Shown: positions 1 to 8,200 of the stretch, piece by piece
How positions within the stretch are numbered: the first letter of the stretch is position 1
How the letters are laid out: each line of letters starts with the position of its first letter
NCBI GenBank assembly: GCA_035538335.1
Contig: DATLKN010000050.1
Location: 248,001-312,000 of the forward strand
DNA from: AP-15 sp035538335
GTDB lineage: Bacteria > Pseudomonadota > Alphaproteobacteria > ATCC43930 > CGMCC-115725
DNA length: 64,000 nucleotides
Reading direction: 5' to 3'
Made by a program: the position numbers and the translations under genes
The notes under the pieces: generated by a model
Told to the model about the DNA's origin: nothing
Databases searched by the model: none
Seen by the model: only the letters and a program-made list of their open reading frames with translations

Positions 1-118
1 GCGTCGCGTCGCCGCTCATGATCATGTCGAAGGCGGTTTCCGCCTCCGCCTCGGAAAGCGCGCGGCCTTGCGCGACGCGGCCGAGCAGGGCCTTGAAATC
101 GCCGGGATCGCCGGTCAT
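1..118 (-). CDS. trpD: Anthranilate phosphoribosyltransferase, N-terminal 39 residues (cut by window edge)
   Basis: The reading frame from an ATG at 118 runs off the left edge. Its first residues (MTGDPGDFKALLGRVAQG, then an AFDMIMSGDAT stretch) match the helical N-terminal domain of TrpD, which transfers phosphoribose to anthranilate in tryptophan synthesis. The gene lies 134 bases downstream of ppiD on the same strand. In many alphaproteobacteria trpE and trpG sit between these two genes; here they are absent. Only the amino end is visible, so the catalytic residues cannot be checked. Confidence 0.85.
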   Translation of the reverse strand, partial: MTGDPGDFKALLGRVAQGRALSEAEAETAFDMIMSGDAT

Positions 119-171
119 TCGGGGGCCTCGAAGGAGCTGTCGTAGTTGCCGGCCTTGTTTATCACGATTTG

Positions 172-211
172 CCGGCGAGACGGCGAGACAGTGAGTTTTC
201 TTTCTCGCCGG
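172..211. other. Inverted repeat in the ppiD-trpD gap
   Basis: CCGGCGAGA at 172-180 is repeated as its exact complement TCTCGCCGG at 203-211, with a 22-base loop. It lies just past the ppiD stop and could fold in the transcript. No U-run follows, so a terminator role is only a guess. Confidence 0.35.
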
Positions 212-252
212 TACGACAGCGATCCCCTGCCTTCTGTGTCTCTACCAGGGTT

Positions 253-2127
253 TCAGAACAGCCGATCGATCGTCTTGTGCCGGATCTCGACCGGGAAGCG
301 GGTTCGCAAGGCCTGGCTGAATTCGGCGCTGAGATCGTCCTTGAGGCCCTGATCGACCGCCGGGGTCAAAGCCGCCGCCGCCTTGGCGTCGGGCTTCGGC
401 CGGTCGATCGTCTGCAACTCGGCGACATAGGCGCCCTGCGCGTCGGAGGCGGTCACGATCGCGCCTTTCTTGGCGGCGAACAGCTTGCCGACGAGCCCGG
501 CGGGCACGCCGGGGTTGCCGCCAGGCGCGCGCGACAGCGGCGGCGAGGTAGTCGCCGCGAGCCCCTTCTCGGCCGCCGCCTGCTTCAGCGTCTTGCCGGG
601 CCCGGCCGCCTTCGCCAGCGCCGCCGCCTCTTTGTCGATGACGATCCGGCGCTCTTCGGCCTGCCACATCGCGACCGCCTGCGCCTTCACCTCGGCCAGC
701 GATTTCGTGCGCGGCGGGATCACCGTGTCGGTGCGCACGACGTAGACGGCGCCGTCGCCGGTGTCGTGTACCGGGCTCGTCTCGTTTCGCCGCGTCGCGA
801 AAGCGAGCTCGATCACGGGCTTCGACGGCAGCGGCAAGGCGACGGGCTTGCCCGACGGATCGGTCCCGGCGACGGCGGCCGCCGCCACCTTCGTCACTTT
901 GAGCCCGAATTTCTGCGCCGCCGCTTCGAGTTTCATGCCGCCGGCGATCGCGTCGTCGACATGGTTGCCGAGCTTGTAGATGCGGTCGGCCGCTTCCCGT
1001 AGCGCCAGCCGCTCCTCGAGCTTCGGCTTCGCCTTCTCGAAACTCTCGGCCGATGGCGGCACGATCTTCGTGACCCGCAGGATGTGCCAGCCGAGCGGCG
1101 ATTTGACGGGCGCGCTCGGCTTGCTCTGCGGCAGGTTGAAGACGGTGTCGGCGAGCGGCGCCGGCAATTCCTTCTTGGTGACGAGGCCGAGATCGATCGT
1201 GTCCGCCGCTTGCCCGGCGATTTTTGTCGCCACGTCCTGCCAATGCTGCCCGCCGGCGAGCGCCGCGGCGGCGGCCTTGGCGACCTTTTCCGACGGGGCG
1301 AGAATCTGCTGCACCTGCCGCCGCTCGGGCTGCGTGAATTCGCCGCGACGGTCCTGATAGGCCTCTTTCAGGCGCTCCTCGGGGATCTTGATCGACGAGG
1401 CGAGGTCCTTCGGCGACAGGCTCGCGAGCGTGAAGCCGCGATACTCGGGCGCGCGGAAGGCAGCCTTGTGCTGATCGTAGAATTCCTTCAGCTGCGCCTC
1501 GTTCGGCTGGCCGACGCCCGGCGCGCCGGAATAGGGCAGCGAGACGATGTCGGCGGTGCGCTTTTCTCCGGCGTAGCGATAGAGCATCGCGACCATCGAG
1601 GTGGGCGCGGCGGCGCCGACGCCGATCGCGTGCAGGATGTCGGCGGCCGGGATGTCGCGCTTCAGCCGGTCGACATACTGGTTTTCCGTCATGCGATTGG
1701 CGGCCAGCAGTTCGGCGAAGCGGCCGCGGTCGAAGGCGCCGTTGGCGGCCTTGAAGTTGGGGTTGCTCATGATCGCGCCGCGCACGACGGCGTCCGAGAC
1801 GGCGAGGTTGAGCCGGCTCGCCTCCTGGTCGACGAGGCTGCGGGCGACCAGCTCCTCGACGAGCGAATCGATGATGCCGAGCTTTTTCGCCTTCTCGCGG
1901 TCGAGCTTGCCGCCGAATTGCGCGTTCAGCCTTTCGAGCGCCGGCTGCAGCTCGCTCTCCAGCTGCTGCGCGTCGATCGTCTTGCCGCCGATCTTGGCGA
2001 CCACCGTCTCGGGCGTGCGGTCGCGAAAGATGTCGCCGATGCCCCAGACGCCGAAGCTGAGGATCAACAGCCCGAACAGCAGCTTGACGATGAAGGACCC
2101 GGCTCTCCCGCGGATCGCCTGCAGCAT
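253..2127 (-). CDS. ppiD: Periplasmic folding chaperone / peptidyl-prolyl isomerase, PpiD (SurA_N) type
   Basis: The 624-residue protein begins with a short basic segment and one membrane span (about residues 12-34, including VKLLFGLLILSFGVWGIGDI). A SurA-like N-terminal domain, a parvulin-type rotamase region and a long periplasmic tail follow. The size and single N-terminal anchor fit inner-membrane PpiD, which assists folding of newly exported proteins. It is divergent from tpiA, as is common in alphaproteobacteria, with the two promoters sharing about 130 bases. Whether the rotamase site is active cannot be judged by eye. Confidence 0.88.
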   Translation of the reverse strand: MLQAIRGRAGSFIVKLLFGLLILSFGVWGIGDIFRDRTPETVVAKIGGKTIDAQQLESELQPALERLNAQFGGKLDREKAKKLGIIDSLVEELVARSLVDQEASRLNLAVSDAVVRGAIMSNPNFKAANGAFDRGRFAELLAANRMTENQYVDRLKRDIPAADILHAIGVGAAAPTSMVAMLYRYAGEKRTADIVSLPYSGAPGVGQPNEAQLKEFYDQHKAAFRAPEYRGFTLASLSPKDLASSIKIPEERLKEAYQDRRGEFTQPERRQVQQILAPSEKVAKAAAAALAGGQHWQDVATKIAGQAADTIDLGLVTKKELPAPLADTVFNLPQSKPSAPVKSPLGWHILRVTKIVPPSAESFEKAKPKLEERLALREAADRIYKLGNHVDDAIAGGMKLEAAAQKFGLKVTKVAAAAVAGTDPSGKPVALPLPSKPVIELAFATRRNETSPVHDTGDGAVYVVRTDTVIPPRTKSLAEVKAQAVAMWQAEERRIVIDKEAAALAKAAGPGKTLKQAAAEKGLAATTSPPLSRAPGGNPGVPAGLVGKLFAAKKGAIVTASDAQGAYVAELQTIDRPKPDAKAAAALTPAVDQGLKDDLSAEFSQALRTRFPVEIRHKTIDRLF

Positions 2128-2260
2128 GAATGCGCGCCTTATTGCCGCCTGGGCGGGTTGACGCTCCCGCGCGGCGGTGTGATCGTGACCGGCAGATCAT
2201 AGTAACGGCCGCCCAATGCCGCAACCGCGGCCCCGGGCGGCGGTCGGGCGCGGGTGGCGG

Positions 2261-2995
2261 ATGGCGGAGCGCAGACGGCTGGTCGCCGGCAATTGGAAGA
2301 TGAACGGGCTCGTCGCCGATGCGACCGCGCTGGCGCAAGAACTCGCGCGCCTCGCGGCGGCGCAGCCGCCGGCGGCGGAGCTTCTCGTCTGCCCGCCCTT
2401 CACGTTGCTCGGTCTCGTCGGCCGCCTGCTCGGCGGCAGCGCCGTCGCGCTCGGCGGTCAGGATTGCCACGCCGCCGCAAAGGGCGCCCATACCGGCGAT
2501 GTCAGCGCCGAGATGCTGCAAGACCTTGGCTGCCGCTATGTCATCCTCGGGCATTCCGAGCGCCGCGCCGATCACGACGAGGGCGATGCGGCGGTGCGCG
2601 GCAAGATCCTCGCCGCCTGGCGCGCCGGGCTCGCCGCGATCCTCTGCGTCGGCGAGACCCGCGCCGAGCGCGAGGCGGGCCGGGCGGAAGCCGTTGTCGC
2701 CGCGCAGCTCGAAGGCTCGATGCCGCAGGGCACAGACGCCGGCCGCCTCGTCGTCGCCTACGAGCCGATCTGGGCGATCGGCACGGGTCTCACGCCGACG
2801 GGCGAAGACATCACGCGCATGCACGCCGCGATCCGCGCCCGTATCCCTGAGGGTGTGCGCATCCTCTACGGCGGCTCGGTCAATCCGGGGAACGCCGCGG
2901 CGATCTTCGCGCTCGCCGAGGTCGACGGCGCGCTCGTCGGCGGCGCCAGCCTCAAGGCGCAAGATTTCTGGGCGATCGCCCGCGCCGCCGGGTGA
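2261..2995 (+). CDS. tpiA: Triosephosphate isomerase
   Basis: This 244-residue TIM-barrel enzyme interconverts dihydroxyacetone phosphate and glyceraldehyde 3-phosphate in glycolysis and gluconeogenesis. Visible signatures are the substrate lysine in GNWKMNG near the N-terminus, the catalytic histidine in VILGHSERR, the catalytic glutamate in AYEPIWAIGTG, and the phosphate-binding GGSVNPGNAA loop. The ATG at 2261 is preferred over an upstream in-frame start because it places GNWKMNG at the usual distance from the N-terminus. A small monooxygenase gene follows after 13 bases and may be co-transcribed. Confidence 0.97.
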   Translation: MAERRRLVAGNWKMNGLVADATALAQELARLAAAQPPAAELLVCPPFTLLGLVGRLLGGSAVALGGQDCHAAAKGAHTGDVSAEMLQDLGCRYVILGHSERRADHDEGDAAVRGKILAAWRAGLAAILCVGETRAEREAGRAEAVVAAQLEGSMPQGTDAGRLVVAYEPIWAIGTGLTPTGEDITRMHAAIRARIPEGVRILYGGSVNPGNAAAIFALAEVDGALVGGASLKAQDFWAIARAAG

Positions 2996-3008
2996 GGGCG
3001 GCAAGCCG

Positions 3009-3299
3009 ATGGAGCTGTTCATCTTCGCCCGGTTTCATGCCCGGGACGGGGAGGAGGAGGCGGTCGCGGCGGCCTTGCGCGAGGTGGTCCCGCCGACGCG
3101 CGCCGAGCCCGGCTGCCTCGCAATCGGCGCCTATTGCTCGACCCGCGACCCGCGGCTTTTCCACATCCACTCGCGCTGGCGCGACGAGGCGGCCTTCGGG
3201 CGCCACGCGGCGATGCCGCACACGGTGCGGTTCATCGAGACGGTCGAGCGCCTCGTCGATCAGCCGGTCGAGGTGACGCGCTCGGAGGCGATCGCTTAG
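3009..3299 (+). CDS. Antibiotic-biosynthesis-monooxygenase (ABM) fold protein
   Basis: The 96-residue protein begins MELFIFARFHARDGEEEAV and contains REVVPPTRAEPGCLAI and a FHIHSRWRDEAAFGRH segment. This is the layout of the dimeric ferredoxin-like ABM family, with a strand, helix, the EPGCL turn, and W/F-rich strands. Members include cofactor-free monooxygenases and many proteins of unknown substrate, so no reaction is assigned. A GGTGAGGGCGG stretch just before the ATG can serve as ribosome-binding site. It is probably co-transcribed with tpiA. Confidence 0.8.
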   Translation: MELFIFARFHARDGEEEAVAAALREVVPPTRAEPGCLAIGAYCSTRDPRLFHIHSRWRDEAAFGRHAAMPHTVRFIETVERLVDQPVEVTRSEAIA

Positions 3300-3326
3300 G
3301 CTCGATCGATCCTTGCGCGATGTGCT

Positions 3327-3346
3327 GGTGAACACATATGTTCACC
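3327..3346. promoter_or_regulatory. Palindromic operator over the hicA start (candidate HicB site)
   Basis: GGTGAACA, four bases, then its exact complement TGTTCACC. The repeat ends two bases before the hicA GTG. A possible -35 (TTGCGC, 3313-3318) and -10 (TATGTT, 3337-3342) are 18 bases apart, so the -10 would lie within the repeat. HicB antitoxins commonly repress their own operon through their DNA-binding domain. Confidence 0.6.
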
Positions 3347-3348
3347 TC

Positions 3349-3531
3349 GTGACCGGCGCGGAATTCAAACGATGGCTGGAGCGGCAAGGAGCCACCTTCG
3401 AACCCGCGAAAGGCGGTCATCTCTGGGTGATGCTGCACGGACGGCGATCGATCCTGCCGATGCACGGGAGCCGCAAGGAGATGAAGAAAGGCACGATCGC
3501 CGCGATCAAGAAACAGATCGGTTTGGAGTAG
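3349..3531 (+). CDS. hicA: HicA-type mRNA interferase toxin
   Basis: The 60-residue protein has the HicA double-stranded-RNA-binding fold: TGAEFKRWLERQGATFEP, then KGGHLWVMLHG carrying the catalytic histidine after the glycine pair, then MKKGTIAAIKKQIGLE. HicA toxins cleave mRNA in the ribosome-associated pool until bound by HicB. The GTG at 3349 is chosen because it gives the standard family length; the next in-frame start upstream would read through the operator. hicB follows nine bases after the stop. The probable -10 is so close to the GTG that the message may be leaderless. Confidence 0.88.
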   Translation: MTGAEFKRWLERQGATFEPAKGGHLWVMLHGRRSILPMHGSRKEMKKGTIAAIKKQIGLE

Positions 3532-3539
3532 GGATTCGG

Positions 3540-3968
3540 ATGCGTGCTTACCCCGCTTGCTTGGCCCCCGATCCCGACGGCGGCTTCACCGTCACGTTTC
3601 GCGATGTGCCCGAGGCGATCACCGAAGGCGATACGCGCGAGGAGGCCTTGTTGCGCGCCGAGGACGCGCTCGAATCGGCGCTTGCGATGTATGTTGCCGG
3701 AAAGGAACCGCTGCCGGCCGCTTCCGAGCCGCAACCGGGCGAAGCAATGGTGCCGCTCTCAGCGCTCGGCATGGCGAAGACGGCGCTCTACGAGGCGATG
3801 CGGCAACAAGGCGTTGGCCGCGCCGTACTCGCGCGCCGGCTGCGCTGGCATCTGCAGCAGGTCAACCGCGTCCTCGACCTGCGGCACAGCTCGCGCATGG
3901 AGCAGGTCGAAGCGGCGCTTGCCGCCCTCGGCCTGCGGCTGATCGTCGATGTCGCAAAGGCCGCCTGA
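3540..3968 (+). CDS. hicB: HicB-type antitoxin with C-terminal helix-turn-helix
   Basis: The 142-residue protein has the partly degraded RNase-H-like HicB fold at its N-terminus (MRAYPACLAPDPDGGFTVTF, DVPEAITEGDTREEAL). A C-terminal helical domain (about residues 80-130, AVLARRLRWHLQQVNRVLDL) resembles an XRE-type helix-turn-helix. It would neutralise HicA directly and probably binds the palindrome at 3327-3346 to repress the operon. A remnant of a second, diverged hicB lies 1.3 kb downstream. Confidence 0.88.
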   Translation: MRAYPACLAPDPDGGFTVTFRDVPEAITEGDTREEALLRAEDALESALAMYVAGKEPLPAASEPQPGEAMVPLSALGMAKTALYEAMRQQGVGRAVLARRLRWHLQQVNRVLDLRHSSRMEQVEAALAALGLRLIVDVAKAA

Positions 3969-3982
3969 CGCCGAATTTGGTA

Positions 3983-3996
3983 ACTGTCACCGTAAC
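3983..3996. repeat. 14-base repeat, copy 1
   Basis: ACTGTCACCGTAAC occurs 14 bases after the hicB stop and again, identical and in the same orientation, at 4929-4942. The two copies bracket the second toxin-antitoxin module and the hicB remnant. Confidence 0.6.
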
Positions 3997-4042
3997 TCTC
4001 GGTGGTGCGCGAGGAATTGCGCATGTTGCGGTGGCCGTCGTG

Positions 4043-4399
4043 CTAGAGCTCGAGAATGCGCCGCAGACCGTCCTCGACGGCGCGCAGATCGGCGGCCGCG
4101 AGCCGGCCTTCGTTTCGGCTCAACCGCCGTTTATCGACCGCCCGCACCTGGTCGCAAACCGCAACCGAGCGCGGTCCGGCCGAGGGCACCGCGACGACGA
4201 TCGGCGGATGCGGCTCGGGGCCGCTCGACAGCGGCACGACGACGACCGTCCGCCGCGCGCGGTTCAGGGCGTTCGCGGTGACGACGATGGCGGGCCGGGT
4301 CTTGCGGATCTCGCTGCCTCGCGTCGGGTCGAACTCGACCCACCAGACGTCCCCGCGGCGGATCGCGATGGATTGGGGGGATGAACCCGAGCCTGTCAA
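4043..4399 (-). CDS. MazF/PemK-family endoribonuclease toxin
   Basis: The 118-residue frame carries MazF family landmarks: RRGDVWWVEFDPTRGSEIRK, TRPAIVVTANALNR, TVVVVPLSS, then a VAVCDQVRAVDKRRL segment near the end. MazF toxins are sequence-specific mRNA-cleaving dimers. The frame has no ATG near the expected start. The likely start is a TTG at 4399 that overlaps the antitoxin stop as TTGA, so translation would be coupled to the antitoxin. The cognate ribbon-helix-helix protein lies immediately upstream on the same strand. Confidence 0.85.
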   Translation of the reverse strand: MTGSGSSPQSIAIRRGDVWWVEFDPTRGSEIRKTRPAIVVTANALNRARRTVVVVPLSSGPEPHPPIVVAVPSAGPRSVAVCDQVRAVDKRRLSRNEGRLAAADLRAVEDGLRRILEL

Positions 4400-4665
4400 C
4401 GCCGTTTCCGCTTCGGCGGTGCAGGCGCAAGGCCGTCGCCGATGGTCGTCGCCTCCCATTCGCTCATTTCCGCCGTCAGTGCCTCGTCCTTCTCTACGGC
4501 GAGCGCCGCCTGATAAAGCGGGTCATCGTCGCCGGCATCCTCCGGCGGCAGGGCGTCTTCGAGCAATTCCTCGACGAACTTGCTGCGCCGGCGGGCCGGT
4601 ATTGCGCGCTTGAACCGCCGCACAAGCGTTTCCGGGAGCCTCAGGAGCAACGGTTGCGTCGGCAT
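4396..4665 (-). CDS. Ribbon-helix-helix antitoxin partner of the MazF-type toxin
   Basis: The 89-residue protein has a predicted ribbon-helix-helix DNA-binding head (LLLRLPETLVRRFKR, then SKFVEELLEDAL) followed by an acidic, flexible tail (PPEDAGDDDP, KDEALTAEMSEW) suited to wrapping a toxin. Two adjacent ATGs exist. The second (4665) is preferred because AAGGG lies six bases upstream. The operon promoter would overlap the inverted repeats at 4685-4708, so autoregulation is likely. Start and family are inferred from pattern only. Confidence 0.75.
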   Translation of the reverse strand: MPTQPLLLRLPETLVRRFKRAIPARRRSKFVEELLEDALPPEDAGDDDPLYQAALAVEKDEALTAEMSEWEATTIGDGLAPAPPKRKRR

Positions 4666-4684
4666 CATCGCCCTTTCAAAATAC

Positions 4685-4708
4685 CTGGATACAGATATCC
4701 ATATCCAG
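4685..4708. promoter_or_regulatory. Nested inverted repeats upstream of the antitoxin gene
   Basis: TGGATA-CAGA-TATCCA (4686-4701) is a perfect dyad. The left arm, extended to CTGGATA, pairs again with TATCCAG at 4702-4708. On the minus strand a TTGCCG and TATCTG spaced 17 bases apart would place a -10 inside this site. It is a good candidate operator for the ribbon-helix-helix antitoxin. Confidence 0.55.
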
Positions 4709-4854
4709 CTGCTCCGGCAAGCCGGCGAAGGGTGGATCGGGCATTCTCGATGTGGGCGAAGCAATCCGGTAGTGGAGGTCCTTCTTCAATCGCCACGACC
4801 GGATTTGTTCGCGGCCCGCGGTTGAGCCCGCGGTGGCGGCGAAGCGAGATCCGA

Positions 4855-4941
4855 ATGCGCGCTTATCCCGCCAGCTTGACCCCGAACCCCGATGGCAGTT
4901 TCACGGTAACGTTTCGGGAAATAAGTGCACTGTCACCGTAA
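4855..4941 (+). pseudogene. Remnant of a second hicB (first ~22 codons only)
   Basis: MRAYPASLTPNPDGSFTVTF is clearly homologous to the start of the intact HicB (MRAYPACLAPDPDGGFTVTF), and the preceding bases (GATCCGAATG against GATTCGGATG) also correspond. The coding match ends after about 22 codons, and the frame stops seven codons later within the 14-base repeat at 4929-4942. Base differences are too many for a recent duplication, so this looks like the stub of an independent hicAB locus. No matching hicA was found beside it. Confidence 0.75.
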
Positions 4942-4942
4942 C
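4929..4942. repeat. 14-base repeat, copy 2, at a gene-gene junction
   Basis: Identical to 3983-3996. It sits exactly where the hicB stub and the facing ATPase fragment both lose homology, so it marks a recombination or insertion boundary. Confidence 0.6.
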
Positions 4943-5200
4943 CCCCGCAACTAAGAATTATTGCCTCTCCGTCCGCGGATTGGTGAAGTGCGGCGGCTGT
5001 CTGAGCAAGAGACGTTTTGCCGACTCCTCTATCGCCGAATATGAAGACATGACGGCCGGGGGATAAGAGCGCCTGCCGAATCTGTTGTAGCGTTTGGTTC
5101 TTCCTTTTAGCAACTGAACGCTACTGATTGGCTCAGATGGCGACAGGTGAGCATATAGTATTTTTTGAAATTCATCTTCGTTGTAAGTACCGATTGCCAT
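4943..5200 (-). pseudogene. N-terminal fragment of a P-loop ATPase, frameshifted and truncated
   Basis: From an ATG at 5200 the frame reads MAIGTYNEDEFQKILYAHLS and SVQLLKGRTK. After a one-base loss in the TTT at 5093-5095 the homology continues in another frame as TLQQIRQALLSPGRHVFIFG, then a textbook Walker A (GDRGVGKTSLAQTAA), ending at about ILSCG at the 14-base repeat. A GTG at 5215 is an alternative start. The rest of the ATPase is missing. This stretch is visibly poorer in G+C than its surroundings, suggesting foreign origin. The intact relative was probably an AAA-type ATP-binding protein; its role is unknown. Confidence 0.72.
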
Positions 5201-5245
5201 AGCGAGAGCGCTCACAAATCAAGGGAACTCATATGGTTGATGCTT

Positions 5246-8200
5246 TCACGAACACCCGCTCGTCGCGCCGCAGGTGTCGCATTTGAGGCAGGTGCCGTTG
5301 CGCACCAGGGTGAAGTTGCCGCATTCGCCGCAGCTGTCGCCTTCGTAGCCTTTGATGCGGGCGGCGCGGATGCGCTCGCGCAGCCGCGTCTGCTCGTCGT
5401 CGCGCTCGTCAGGGGCGAGCGCGAGGGCGCCCTCGGTCACCGGCTCGTCGAAGGCGGCGGCCGCCGCCGCCGAGCGGCCGCCGCCGCCGTGCAGCACGGT
5501 CAGCCTGTTGCGCACGAAGCCGTTCGAGGTCATGCGCTCCAGCATCGCCGCGACCTGCGGCCCGCCGCCCAATTCCGACTGCGCCTCGCCCGAGCCGACC
5601 GCATCGGGCAACAGGTCGCCCGGCTGGGCGTGCGCGAGGTCGTCGCGGCCGAGATAGGAGATCGCCAGCTCCCGGAAGATGTAGTCGAGGATCGAGGTCG
5701 CCATCTTGATCGCGTCGTTGCCCTCGACCATCCCCGACGGCTCGAAACGGGTGAAGGTGAAGGCCTCGACGAACTCCTCGAGCGGCACCCCGTATTGCAG
5801 CCCGATCGAGATCGCGATCGCGAAATTGTTCATCAGCGAGCGGAATGCCGAGCCCTCCTTGTGCATGTCGATGAACATCTCGGCGAGCCGGCCGTCGTCG
5901 TATTCGCCGGTGCGCAGATAGACCTTGTGGCCGCCGACCGTCGCCTTCTGCGTGTAGCCCTTGCGCCGGTTCGGCAGCCGCCGCCGCTCGCCCTTTTGCA
6001 CGACGCGCTCGACGACCCGTTCGAGGACGCGCTCGACAATGCGCTCGGCGATGACGGGCGCGCGCGCCGCCGGGCTCTCGGCGAAGAGTTCGGCCGCCTT
6101 CTCCTCGGCCTCGGCGTCTTCGCCGAGGATGCTGGAGACCAAGGGCTGCGACAATTTCGAGCCGTCGCGATAGAGCGCGGTCGCTTTGAGCCCCAATCGC
6201 CAGGAGAGGAAATAGGCCTCCTTGCAATCCTCGACGCTCGCCCGGTTCGGCATGTTGATCGTCTTCGAGATGGCGCCCGAGATGAAGGGCTGCGCCGCCG
6301 CCATCATGCGGATATGGCTTTCGACCGACAGCACGCGCTGGCCCAGCGGCCCGCACGGGTTGGCGCAGTCGAAGACGGGCAGGTGCTCGGGGTTGAGGCC
6401 GGGCGCGCCTTCGAGGGTCATCGCGCCGCAGCAGTAGAGGTTGGCGGCGGCGATCTCGGCGCGGCTGAAGCCGAGCGCGGCGAGCAGGTCGAATTGCGGC
6501 GCCTCGAGCGCACTCTCGGCGATGCCGAGGCGCTCGCGGCAGAAGGCTTCGCCGAGCGTCCATTTGTTGAACGCGAACTTGATGTCGAAGGCGGTGCCGA
6601 GCGCCGCCTCGACGGCCTCGATCGCCGCCTTGTCGAAGCCCTTGGCGGCAAGGCTCTGGTGGTTGATCGAGGGCGCCCCTTTGAGCGTGCCGTGCCCCAG
6701 CACGTGGCGCTCGATCGCGGCGATCTCGTCCCGCGAATAGCCGAGCGTGCGCAACGCCTCGGGCACCGCCCGGTTGATGATCTTGAAATAGCCGCCGCCC
6801 GCCAGCTTCTTGAATTTGACGATCGCGAAATCGGGCTCGATGCCGGTGGTGTCGCAATCCATGACGAGCCCGATCGTGCCGGTCGGCGCGATGACGGTCG
6901 CCTGGGCGTTGCGGAAGCCGTGCTTCTCGCCCAAGGTCAGCGCCGCGTTCCAGCAGCCGCGCGCCGCCTCGGCGAGCGCGATGTCGGGGCAATTGTCGGC
7001 GTCGAGCGGGACGGGGAGGATCGACAGGCCCTCGTAGCCGGCATTCTCGCCGTGCGCGGCGAGGCGGTGGTTGCGGATGACGCGCAGCATCGCTTCCCGG
7101 TTCTCGGCAAAAGCCGGGAAGGGGCCGAGTTCGCCCGCCATCTCGGCCGAGGCGGCATAGCTGGCGCCGGTCAACAGCGCGGTGATCGCGCCGCCGAGCG
7201 CGCGGCTTTCCTCGCTGTCGTAGGGGATGCCCATCGACATCAGAAGCCCGCCGAGATTGGCGTAGCCGAGCCCCAAGGTTCGGAAGGCATAGGAACGGCG
7301 CGCGATCTCCTGCGAGGGGAATTGCGCCATCAGCACCGAGATTTCGAGAACCAGCGTCCACAGCCGCACCGCGTGCTGGAAGGCGCCGACATCGAAGCCG
7401 CCGTCCGCCTGACGGAAGGCCAGCAGGTTCAGCGAAGCGAGGTTGCAGGCCGTGTCGTCGAGGAAATTATATTCCGAGCACGGGTTCGAGGCGTTGATGC
7501 GGCCGCTCGCCGGGCAGGTGTGCCATTCGTTGATCGTGGTGTCGAATTGCAGGCCCGGATCGGCCGAGGCCCAGGCGGCGTGGCCGATCTTCTCCCACAA
7601 TTCGCGCGCCGGCACGCTTTTCGCGATCTTACCGTCGGTGCGCCGCGTCAGGTGCCAGTCGCCGCCTTGCTCGACGCGCTTCAGAAAATCGTTCGAGAGG
7701 CGCACCGAATTGTTCGAATTCTGTCCGGCGACGGTCAGATAGGCGGCCGAATCCCAATCGGTGTCGTAGGTGCGGAAATCGAGGCTCTCGTAGCCTTGGC
7801 GGGCGAATTGGATGACCCGCCCGATATAATTCTCGGGCAGCATCGCGGCGCGCGCGGCGGCGATCTCGCGCTTCAGCGTCGGGTTCTTTGCCGGATCGAA
7901 CGGGTCGTCGCAACCGGCGTCGGCCTCGCGGCAGGCGGCCGTGATGCGCCCGAGATGCCGTTTGGCGAGCTTCGAGCCGGCGACGAGGGCGGCGACCTTC
8001 TGTTCTTCCACGACCTTCCAGTCGATGAATTCCTCGATGTCGGGATGGTCGATGTCGACGATCACCATCTTGGCGGCGCGCCGCGTCGTGCCGCCGGACT
8101 TGATGGCGCCGGCGGCGCGGTCGCCGATGCGCAGAAAGCTCATCAGGCCAGACGAGCGGCCGCCCCCCGACAGCCGCTCGCCTTCCCCCCGCAGCCTCGA

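Noticed and set aside
4381..4941. A 186-residue plus-strand protein ending in a HicB-like segment
   Set aside because: The first two-thirds are antisense to the toxin-antitoxin genes; only the last 29 codons are hicB-derived.
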